64,000 nt of DNA from Hemibagrus wyckioides. Taxonomy: Eukaryota; Chordata; Actinopteri; Siluriformes; Bagridae. Shown in pieces: positions 11,692 through 24,034 of this stretch; position 1 is the first letter of the stretch; each line of letters opens with the position of its first letter. The notes below the pieces were generated by a model. That model saw nothing but the letters and a program-made list of their open reading frames with translations. It was not told where the DNA came from and searched no databases. The stretch is taken from NCBI RefSeq assembly GCF_019097595.1, contig NC_080735.1, positions 17,406,417 to 17,470,416 on the forward strand, read 5' to 3'. The position numbers and the translations under genes are program-made.

Positions 11692-14600
11692 TAAAATAAT
11701 AATAGAATGTTGTGAAAAGACATACTTTTGTAAATTCTTTATAATTTTTTTATCTATATCTGTACATTTTTTTAGCAAAGACACACACCAGTTTCCACAT
11801 AAACACACAAACAATAACCAGTTGTCACACAAGCCACAAGAACAATTCCACAACCTTTTTGTTCTTTCTATTATATGAACACAGGCGCTGATGAAGCTCG
11901 ATGTATCACTGCGTTCTCTCTCGCTGAGATATCTGCTCAAATTAATAGTAAGGGACATTTTTTCATTTTCTTTTATTTGTGGTAGGCCGACAAGCACACA
12001 GTCTGATTTTTTTTTAACACAGCTTTTCTCATACTAAAATTATTTATTATTATTATTATTATTATTAAAGATTTACAGTTAACTTTTAAGTTTGTTTTGT
12101 AAATGTATTATTTTAAAATTTAGAAAAGCATTGAGCCACTAGTCCTTGTTAAAAAAGCGGTGCTTTAATGTCAGGGATGTCGGCGTACAGAGTGCTTTTT
12201 AGTATCTCTTCCCCTACAGTGCTTCACCTCTCACCCTTTGACTCTGCGACCCCATGTGACGTCACACACTGAGCAGAGGTGCAGCTCTGGTCTTCCTCAG
12301 TCTAAAAACCCCCCTCGTGGCCTCTGACCTGTAGGTGCCAGTGCCCTGGGTCCGTACATGATTTATGTCCCTGCTATTTGACCTCGGGGCACGCGGTTCC
12401 ATTTCCTGTTCCCTTGAAAAAAAAGCTGGGGGTCGAACGCCACAAATGGCCGGCGCTGAGCTAATGAAGGTTGTGCTCCAGAAATGGGAAGAGCTAAGAT
12501 AATTTATGGAGGATAAATGAATCCGTTTTGAAAAGATTAAAAAAAAGGTGTCCTTGACTTGAAATGAGATGCAGAGCATTAAAGCGGGCCAGAGAAGTGA
12601 TTCCATTTGAAATGATTTAACGCTAATCTATAACGTCTCTCAGAAACACGGCTACTAAACCCTGCCTTTCATTTAGCAAGATTTTTTAAATTACCTAAAT
12701 GTTCCACCGCTACCTTTCAGCTTCTACACTACCTGCAGATTTTCAGCTAAAAGCTACGAGAGTTGCACGTTACCGCGTCAACGACAATGAAAGGTACCGT
12801 TTATTACCCCTTTTTCTTTTTTTGAGCCTCCATGCTGGTGTATTATAAGGGATATGAATATTAAAACTGACCCCAGACCAGCACCACAGGCCATAAATCA
12901 GCTCGGTTACGACACGCCACCTGTCCAGTGACCAATCAGAGCCGAGAACAAAACCCCATACGGTTGCAAATCCTGCCCCCTCTTTTAGGGGTAAAAGTTT
13001 GACCCTTGGCTGACCTCTCGCTTCACACCATGAGGCTGGGTTTTTTACGAGCGCCAGGCTCTGCCTCCTCATCATGTACACACGCACACCGCACGCTCAC
13101 ATGGCAAGCATGTACCATAAATACAAAGCACGCGGTAAATATGCTACTGCTATTGGAGCCACTCTCTCTCAGAGAAGCACGGATGAAGGTTGTTTCACCC
13201 AGACACGCTACATAACATAACTCCAGTGCTGTGCGTCCATCCTGCATCCTGACTGTGTGTAGAATGAATGGATTGAAGTCAGTAATGAATTCACGTGTTG
13301 TTAGGGACACTTGGGCTGCTCAACCTCAGGACTTAAAAACACATGGGTCGCACCATCATAAAATGCCCCCCGGCCTCACCGTAATGTGGGGTTATGCAGC
13401 GGTCAGCCTTTGTCTGCGTGTGTGTGTGTGTGTGTGTTTAAATAAACCAGTCCAGCTGTTCACTGTGAAAATTCTGTTTAATTTGACAAGTGCTTGTTTG
13501 CACTCCTCGTGCCGCCCCCTCACCTGTTCTGAAAACGGACCACACTGTTGCCGTGCAAAGGCGTGCTCTGGAAAGATCTGGCAACGCTCTACCTTGTCAC
13601 TGTGGTCAAGAGAATGCGTGACTACGTCAAGACTGATTTTGGTGCCTACTGATTGAACTCGATCATTCTAAACGTGGTATGTTCCAAATCAATTGCATTC
13701 TAGAAGGATCAGGCAACATTGGGAAATGTTAGAATCACTGAGGAAAGGTTTAACTACAACGTGGGGAGGGGTCTGCGTTTTTTGTGTTATTGCACGTTCA
13801 ACCCTAGTGCAACGAATTACCAACATACTCGTGTGCCACCAGTGCATTTGTGCATTTCAGTTTGCACTCTAGAAAGATCTTGCATCATCCTAGGGAACGC
13901 AGAACACACCAAAAATATAAATAAATGAATAAAAGCATTAGGTATGTTCCAATCCAACTCGCATTCTAACATGATCTAGCAACATGCGACAAAATAATTG
14001 CCATCAAAAGCGATGGGGGGAAAAAATGTTCTAAATCAACAGACATTCTAAAATGATCCAGCTTTGCATTCATAAATGGAAACGTTTCGTTACGCCAGAG
14101 AAAAAGGTTGTGTTCAATCCAGAATGGTTTATTCATGTTGTAGAATGTTGTTGGAACGCAGGACTACGGTGGAAAAAACTGGGAGAGTTCTGAAAGACGA
14201 TCGAGAATTCCACATGTTCCGGTTAAGCTCTACCTTCTAGAAGGAGCTGGGGGACGACATAAAATGTTCCCGTCCTGCAGGACTACAGTGGAAGAGAACT
14301 CGGTGTGTTCTAAAAGGAACTGGCGAAGGTTCTAGAACATCCCTGTTACCATGGAAACGCAGCACAAGGGCTCAGTGGTTAAAACGTTTGGCTGATGATC
14401 ATAAGGTTGCGAGTTTAAATCCCAGGGCCACTGAACTGCCACTGCTGGGCCCTTGAGCGAGGCCCTTAAACCTCATCTGCTCTGTTGTATAAAATGAGAT
14501 AAATGTAAGTCGTGTTTGCGATAAAATTCTGTAAATGTACGCCAACAATGACATAGCACAATCAAGTGGTTGAAGAACTGTTGCTAGGCAACTGTAGAAT

Positions 14601-17600
14601 ACGGACTGTTGCTAACACCGAGACTAAATCAATTAAATCATCACCACTGAGACTTTTACAGGAAGAAGAACGAAAGCAAAATCGTATTAAATTTCCGGCA
14701 TTCCGTATTTTCCAGTTACCTAGCAACAGTTCTTTAACCACTTGCCTGTACTGTCAATGTTGTACATTTAAAGCATTTTTCACAAACACGACTTATATTT
14801 ATATCAATTTTTCCTGTGAAAGTCATGATTGGGTTGCTAAATCAGTGCTACAACTAGCTAGTCAGCTAGCTGCCAACTAAATCAGTTGTAGCATTACAGC
14901 GTACACAGCAGCACAAACATTTAGCATCTCTGCATCTCTGCGCTTGAAAACACTCACCAGTTGTTGACCTGGAGGATGGTGAGTCCCGTATCCTGCGCTA
15001 ACTGCTTCTTCTGCTCTTCAGACGGGTACGGGTGCTAACACACAACACACAAAACACAACACACTCTTGTTATACTGAGTGTCAGACATCGTACACACAC
15101 ATAATAACACGGCGATTATCCGATAGTGGAATCCGATACTGGATTTTAAATCCGGCGGTAATATAAAAAGCTCCTGAAGTTAAAACTGCTATCGGATTTC
15201 TGACGTCTTAAGACGAAACTGGATTATGGGCTAATAATCAGGTTGTTGAAATCGCAGAGGTAGGTATACGCTTCATCGGATATCCGAGGATCTATTTTAC
15301 GTAGAGTCATGTCAGATGAAGGAAACATCGCGGACTGACGCTGGGTTAAGTGACGACCCGACAATGAGGAAGGGGAAGGATAGAAAAACACACAGGAAGG
15401 AAAAACACACAAAGCAAGCAGGAATAGACGAGATATACAGTACACACAGTGGGATTAACTCATAACAAACGCACAGATTATTAACCAATGAGCAATGAGC
15501 GGCGGAGTCACGGTAACCAAAACAAGAAACACACATGGAGACATGAGAACGCATTGAACTTGATATTTTTGAGGTAGAGAGTAGGGAAGAAGACGGATGA
15601 AAACGTTTTCTGTTAGCTGGTTAACATGCTGGTGATGTGTTTACTTGCTCAGATTAGAACTTTAGGGGAAGCATGGTGGATTAGTGGTTCGTACTGTTGC
15701 CTCACAGCAAGAAGGTCCTGGGTTTGAATCCTGGGTTGTGGTGTTTGCATGTTCTCCCCGTACATATGTGGGTTTACTCTGGGTACTCTGGTTTCCTCCC
15801 ACAGTCCAAAAACATGTATAAAAGGTTGATTGGTAATTCTAAATTGCCCATAGGAGTGAGTGTCTGTCTATATGTGTGACTCTGTGATGGACTGGTGACC
15901 TGTCCAGGGTGTACCCCTGCCTTTCGCTCAATGTGTGCTGGGATAGGCTCCAGTAGTGACCCTAATTAGGAATAAAATGGGTATAGAGGATGGATGGATT
16001 AGAAATTTAACTGACAAATTGCTCGGTACGCCGCCCGACCTCACGCAAATACTGCTATAATCTCAAACAAAACCAGACACGTGTCGGTTTGTTTACTGTT
16101 GACGCTGTGAGCAGCCGCGTTGCTACGACATCACGGGCTCAGGGAAACCTTCCCGCCGTTCACAGGAGGAATTTATAGTTGTTGGGGTTTTTTTTTTTAG
16201 ATTTTTGTTTCTATGAATGCACCATTTTCCCCATCACTACTCTCCGAAAAAACAGTATTTAGGAATCTGGAAAATCGAGTTAGCTCATTAGCGCATTAGC
16301 AGCACAGTAATTCCAAAAAGGTTATCTTTATCTTTATTTTTATTTTTAACACAGACAAGGTCACAGTGAATAGATAGTGTGACTGACAGAAAGTAAAGTA
16401 TTAAATTACAAATACAGTTAAGTTACTAGAAGCTCCTTAAATTCTGTGTGTTCGCTAATTCTATGCTAAGAAACAACAACAACGCTGTAGTGTTTGTTCA
16501 ATTAAACACAAATAAAACTTCCAGCATTTACAAAATTTGTCCCGTTAATCAAACCTACAGCTGGAAACGTTACATTAAACTAAGTGACTGAAAATATAGG
16601 CTAGTTGTGTGATCAGCTTTGCTAACGTTTCTGAGCCATGTCCAGCAGTTGATCTGTTAGTTAATGCTAAAAGCTAGGCAAGCGTTCTAGCCCACTAGCT
16701 TCAGGCTAAGCTGACTACTTTGCTGTGTTTTTAGAACAAGTAGGAAGTTTTCGATCATTACGTTAGCTAACGGTAATCTAACATGTCATTGCTGAGTAAA
16801 TCAGGTGCACATAAGATACATTTTTAACGTTTTAACGTATCGTTAGAACAATAAAGTAGTTGAAATGGTGGATTTTGTGAATTGTTCCATTTGGAAATTT
16901 CAAACTTTACATGATTCAGAATTCCACAAGTGCTAAATTTGTTTGTCAATAAGCGACAAATTGAATGTTTTACGATTTCAGGAGCTGCTGTTATTCCTTC
17001 AGGTCTAGTTAACGACCGTAAGCGGAATTCTGTGACAAAAGGCATAAAAACAACGGGACCACAGGAAACGTGGGTGCCAGTGGTGCTAAAGTGAATGCGT
17101 TTACATTCTGGTTCCTTAACGCCGAGCAACAAAGTAATTACGAATAACAATCCCGCAATCAAGAGCAACACAACCCCCTAAACCCCGCTCGTAACCCGGA
17201 GGGAATCTGCGTCGGAAACGGAGAACAGCGGAGCGTGCGATTACCCGCTGACCTCGGATCAGACGCTAAATCTGACTGGGAGCTGAAAATACAGAGAGAC
17301 CAGCGCTAAATCTGAGCCCAGGTCAGCGGTGTTAACAACTCGGCCAGCGCTCCAGCGTTTGGGTGCCGAACACCTGTCGCTATTCCTCTGCTAGCAAATG
17401 GAGGGTGAGCTTTAGTCAGCTTTAGTGGTTTACAGCTGAACGAGCCTGCTTTGCTCCCTGGGTGTTGAGGAAGTCTGTGTGTGTGTGTGTGTGGAGGCGA
17501 TTATCCTGTTTTCTGGGGTAGTAAAACTGTTAGTGCCCTAATTATCAGTAATTCTGGGGGAATTAAAGTTAAAACACCTTTAAAACACACCATGTGTGTG

Positions 17601-19706
17601 TGAAAAAAGCGAGAGAAAAAAAGAAAAGAAAAAAATGAAAAAAAAACCTACGAATGGAAACATCAACAAGCATTTTATTTAAAAATAATTAAATAAATAA
17701 ATAAACAAATAAATAAATAAATTATAAGACTCCTGGAGTGACATTTTCAACTAAAACGATATTTTTTATCACGGACGTTTCCAATTATTGTCGCCTCCCC
17801 AACATTCCTCTGAGATTAGCCGGCCAACATGGACAGCCTTTATTCTTTTCTTTTTCTTTTTTTTCCACCGTCAGTGTCCGAGCTCACAAGATAAGGTCCG
17901 TCTGCTCGGGTTCCTTATTTTAACACTGTTTTTCACGCAGCTGCGTGTTTCCTTTTTAGACGATTTTATACACTAATTCTAACTTTACTGGTTAAATGAA
18001 GACTTACAGTGTTGGTGTGAATCTGTCTAAATACAAAATAAGAGTCTTATCATGTCAGGAAATCACGGGGGTTAATTTGACGCTTTGGAAAAACACGGAA
18101 AATTCATCGTAAATTTCGATATTGAATTAACATCATTTTGAATGAAAAAGATAAAAGTAGCATATGCTAACTTTTTTTTAAATATAAAATGTACGTACAT
18201 TTTTTTTTAATTGCAGAAATCAAACAAGAAAAAATATCTCCGTGTCTAAATTTTTGAATTTCTAAATTTCTCAAAAAAAATTTTTTTGTTTGTTTTTTTT
18301 TGTTTACACAAATAAATTACAAAACAAATACATTTGGTGAGAACTCCTACAAGCATTATTAAAATAAAATAAAATCCATATTACATTAATTATTTATTTT
18401 CAATCAAATACAAAAATAAAGGCAACATACTGCGCAAAAGTCTGGACAAAAAGATTTACAAAAAATTTACAATTTATCTGTGAACAAACTTGAGGAATTA
18501 AAAAAGAAAATTTTAATTTATTTTTCTTTGCACTCAGTTCTCTCGAGTCTCTCGCTTCGTTTCTTTCTTCCATCCTCTGCGTATTTGATATATTTGACGC
18601 ATTAGATAAAGTCTAGATATAACATCATACGTTATCACTCGCCTTGAGAGAGATTTTTGTAAATTATATTTCTAGAAATCGTGAGCTGTCTTTTTTGTAC
18701 GGAAATGTGTAAAAATGAGCTATAAGCAGGCTGATGGTTTTTGACGATGACAAAATCAGAAATATTAGATCACTTTGGCCATATTCAAGATTTAGCTCCA
18801 CTGTATGATGTTTTAGCGCCTTGTTACGTGCTCAACGTTTTCAGAACGCAAAATATATCTCGTAAATTTGACAATCTATATCTAAAACCCGACACGCAGC
18901 ATACGTTGAAGCGGCTTGTCACTGCTGCACTGTTTATCTGTTGAATTCTTGGAAATTTACGTACTGTAGCGTGAAAAAATTTTTTTTTCCCTAATGGACA
19001 CAGGAATGGAATCATGACTCGAAGGAATAAAACACAAAGTCAGGGAGCGAGTGGATTTTCTGCTAATCCCCTGCTTCTCCATCTCTCTTCACTCCACCAA
19101 TCTTCCCTTACCACCTCAAAGGGAGGGGGAGAAAAACAAGCCCTCATGATGAATCGCCTCTCCTCTCTTTCATTCTCTCCTTCATTTTTCTTTTTTCCCT
19201 TCACCCTCCCGGATTTTTTTCCCCCCTTCTCGGCGCAGGGCAGTGACGGAAATTCCCCACGGCTTTTCTCAGGGTCCCGGGTCCCCCGATGAGGCTGTCA
19301 GCTCCGTAATGGATGATGTTTTGATAACAGTGAGTTCGACCCTGGACAGATGGAGGAGAGGAGAGGAGGAGAATAGGGAAACTCTGAGGGATCTCTGGCC
19401 CCCCGTTTACCAAGAAAATCCCCCTCCTCCACCTCTACAGTGTTTTTCACCCATTTACCTTAGTGACACTAATAGAGTCTTGTTCATTGCTTCCAAATGT
19501 CTCGGCACTTCAAAAGGAGCGGTAAGGCAAACAGAAAAAAGGCGCAAAACTCAAATCGGTAGCGTGAAAGAAAAAAAAACCCTTTTGGAGATCAAAATAA
19601 AAAAAGAAAAAGGCCGCATATGAAGGAAACCAGAGGCTGTTAATAAAAAAGAGGACAAGTCATGGAGAGGGCAACCGTGCCAGCCTCTGATCTATGGTGC
19701 AAAAGT

Positions 19707-19750
<44 letters not shown>

Positions 19751-20000
19751 GTGTGTTTAAATCCTGGTGGATATTTTCTCCTTTTCTCCAAAAGGACACT
19801 AATATCTCACTGGTCCCCGTTTGGCAGGTCCTCACATGGAAAAGTGTGGGGTTTTTTGTCCTTTTCCTTTTACATAAAAACTGCAGATTTTCTTAAAAAC
19901 GTCTTTAAAAATAAAATCAAAATAAATAAAAAAAAACAAAAGTTTTCCTTTTAGTTACTAGAGGTTAAGGTTAGACTCTGGTGCAATTAGCATCAATGCA

Positions 20001-20055
<55 letters not shown>

Positions 20056-20224
20056 TGTTTAAATCCTGGTGGATATTTTCTTCTTTTTTTCCAAAAGGAC
20101 ACTCATATCTCACTGGTCCCCGTTTGGCAGGTCCTCACAAGGAAAGGAAAAGTGTGTGTGTGTGTGTGAGTGGGGGGTGTCCTTTTCTTTTTACATAAAA
20201 ACTTTTCTTAAAAACAATAAAATC

Positions 20225-20255
<31 letters not shown>

Positions 20256-21012
20256 GCCACGAACTTGTTAATTAGTCTGGCGCCTGTGATTCTTACAGCC
20301 ACCCCGAAGATGAAATTAAGCAATAATCAGCAGGCGTAGGTCGACCAAATTAAATTTTACAAACATCAGCATGAATAAGAAATGAAGAAACGGAAACAGT
20401 GAGAGTTTTTAACGGTGGACGGAGTGAGCACGCGCGCGCGCTGGAGTCTCAAATACATTTATATATATATTTCTGGCCTCGTGACATCAAAGGGAGCTCC
20501 GACGAGCCGCACGGTTCCGCCGTCGTGTGTGCTCTCTCTGCAGGGATCCTCCTCGAGCTCCGAGCTGAAGGATTCCGCCATGTCCGTGACCCCTGACATT
20601 TAACGCGCTTTTTTTTCTTATTGTCGGGGGGACCTCAGACAAAGTTTGTCCACGTGTCCGCCGCTCCGTTCTAACGATTTTTCGACCTTATCGCAAACAC
20701 GTCGTCGATTCGCGCGAAAGGTGTGGTCGCACACTACCTCCGCAGCGCGCGCCCTCGAGCCTGCGCGTGTCTCCGGTATTTTACTGTCGCACCTCAAAGA
20801 AAACGGCGGCGGCGGCGGTGTGACGTTTTATTGGCCGCCGCGGAGCGCGAGCGCGGGGACGCGTGTCATCGGGAGAGCGTGCGTTTGATTAGTGAGATAT
20901 GAAACGAGAGCCGAATGCCCGCGCTGTTCCCGTTCAACTGCTGCTGGAGGCTTAACACACTCTGCTGCACATCTGCTAACAGGAGGGCGGCAAATTACAC
21001 GCTAATTACCCA

Positions 21013-21043
<31 letters not shown>

Positions 21044-21725
21044 ACACTTAATTAAAATAGCTATAGAAGGAAATACACACACACACAGGACTACAGGATG
21101 TGATTTCTTTTTCCCCCCAAACAATTTTCAGTCATTTTCATTCGCAGCTCATAGACACCAAAGTGTCCAAAGTTCTCAGACTTCCATCATGACACCGCCA
21201 CTAAGTTCCTCAAAAGTCTTGGAAAGTCTTCAGATTTGAATTTTTTTTTTTACACAAACCATTAAAAATCTTTCCTGTTCTTTGTTTCCTTTCTTCTTTT
21301 TTTCTCCAGTAGATACACAAAATCTGTTCATCTGTGTTTAACACGAAAGTCGGACTCTGAACCTCATTCACCTGAAATCGTTTCTTTCTAAACAAATTCT
21401 GCTAGAAATCTGAATGAAAACCTTTGCTGGAAACTTGATCAATGTGGCTTAAAGATGTGAATTTTCAGATACAATTTTTTGTTTCTGTTACAAAGCTATG
21501 CACTTTGACTGAACGAGCAAAAAGATCCTCAGATTTGTGTTGATAAAATCATTTTTTTATTTGTTTTTTCTCCTACTTTTTCCTCCAAGTAACATAAAAC
21601 ATTATAATTCATCTATTTCAACAACGATGGATGGAGAGAGAGAGAGACAGAGAGAGACTGATGGAGACAGAGAGAGAGAGAGAGACAGAGAGAGACTGAT
21701 GGAGACAGAGAGACAGATATAAAGT

Positions 21726-21763
<38 letters not shown>

Positions 21764-23468
21764 TATGAAGTGAGAGACAGAGAGTGCAAGACAGATGGAG
21801 ACAGAGAGAGAGATCAAAACAGACAGATATAAAGTGAGAGAGGGAGAGGGAGAGGGAGAGAATCGTCAGATTTGTGTTAAAAAAATTATTATTTTTAAAT
21901 TTGTTTTTTTACAGTAAAGAATTTAAACTTCTTTTTTTTCCTGTAGGACAAAAATGGTTTCAATTTGGTGTCAGGTCACTTTGTGTCACAGTCGAACCCA
22001 ATATTTTTACATTTCAACAAAATGTTTCACATTTCTAACAGTAATCAGGTGAGATTGGGGAAAAACGCTAAAAGAAAAAAGTTGCAGAAAAAAAAGTAGC
22101 CCACATGTCCACAAACAAATGTTTTAATTCCACCCCACTGTTTCTTTCTTTCTTTACTTTTCTATTTCTTTCTTTACTTTTTACTTTCTTTCTTTTTTAT
22201 CCCTTATATTTATTTATTTTTTATTTATTTATTTATTTTTATTTGTTTTATCCAAAAACGTTCTTTAAAATGTAATGATTTGGGCCAAATAATTTTAATA
22301 CATTTGAAAAATAAATAAACAAATAAGTGAATGGATGAATTATAAATAAATAAATAAATAAATAAAATGTAATAAAATAAATAAATAAATGAAACTTAAT
22401 AAAATAAATACATAAAATAAATTAATAAATAAATAAAATTCAATAAAATAAATACATAAAATAAATAAATTATTTATTTATTATTAATGTATTACATATT
22501 TGTTAAATAAATAAATAATAATAATAAAAATAAATAAATTGTTAGTTCAAAAAGTCTTTTTAGAAATTCTACTATAAGAATAAATATGTGAATTTCCGAT
22601 GCTCTGTTCAATCTAGTAAATCAAAAGGCAATGATTAAGGTAACGTATTACATTACACGAGCGAGGAGTGTGAGTGGGTTCGAATCCACGGGTCCTCGGA
22701 GTTCAGGAGATCAAAATATTATGCAACTGTTTGCCGCGATCTGTTTGTCATTTACGTGATAGAGTGATAGACTGCAGAAAACTCATGACAATATTTAATT
22801 AAAAATGGTTTCAAATTCCTCGTTTTGAGATTTTTTCGCTTGAAATTTCAGAAGAAAAAAAATTCGGGCAAATAAAATGATTTCCAGATTTTTCTTTTTC
22901 AATTTTCAAATTTGATAATTCTTCTTAATTCTATATAAAAATAAATAAATAAATCGAGGTGAAGAACAGATCTATGAGCAGACAGAACTGATGTTAGGTT
23001 TGTTTTATAAACGGTATAGTGAGAAGATATTTCCCCATGATGGGTTTATTCTGCGCAGCGTGTAGCGTTTACTTTCTGGTGTTTATTCTCTGGTGTCTGC
23101 AGATCCTTAACGTAACGCAGCCCCGGTGCGGTGGCTGTAAACCGATAGCAGCAGCACTTCAGCTCCAGCTCGACTGGAACCTATGGCTTTTAAAGAGACT
23201 CTCCGGCAGCCTATAACATTGTTGTCGTGTTTAATCTAAAAATCTCTGTGAAAGTGCCTCCGTGATACGTGTTTTAAGCTTCTTTTTTTTTCTTTTTGCC
23301 GGGGAATAAACTGTGGTATGTGTAACAGCTGCTATGGAATGTTGTCCTTTTGGAGGCCCAACGATTTGCTCCAACAGTAAAATAAATTCTTACACTGCTC
23401 CTTAAACATCTATAAACACAGAGAGAGGGGGGAGAGACAGACAGAGACAGACAGAGAGACAGATATGA

Positions 23469-23508
<40 letters not shown>

Positions 23509-23569
23509 AGAGAGAGACAGAGTGAGAGACTGATGGAGAGAGAGAGAGACAGAGAGACAGATATGAAGT

Positions 23570-23622
<53 letters not shown>

Positions 23623-23661
23623 TGAGAGTGAGAGTGAGAGAGACAGAGAGACAAATATGAA

Positions 23662-23695
<34 letters not shown>

Positions 23696-23714
23696 CAGAG
23701 TGAGAGAATGATAA

Positions 23715-23751
<37 letters not shown>

Positions 23752-23995
23752 GAGAGATAGAGAGACAAACAGAAAGACAAACGTGAAGTAAGAGAGAGAG
23801 AGAAAGATAAAGTGAGAGATAGAGACAGATAGAGAGACGGACAGAGAGACACATATGAAGTGAGAGAGAGAGAGACTGACAGAGACAGAGAGACAGATAT
23901 GATCTGAGTGAAAGAGAGAGAGAGAGATATGAAGTGAGAGAGAGAGAGAGAGAGACAGAGAGAGAGACTGACAGAGACAGAGAGACAGATATGAA

Positions 23996-24034
<39 letters not shown>

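Larger units (their letters stand above)
11397..14957 (-). other. meis1 intron 9
   Basis: 3.6 kb with AAT trinucleotide DNA (11497-11700), (ATT)n near 12040-12066, a SINE (14365-14545) and two largely non-repetitive stretches (12150-13430 and 13450-14340). The 12340-12625 part, with AGCTAAGATAATTTATGG, has the look of conserved non-coding DNA but cannot be tested here. Confidence 0.75.
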
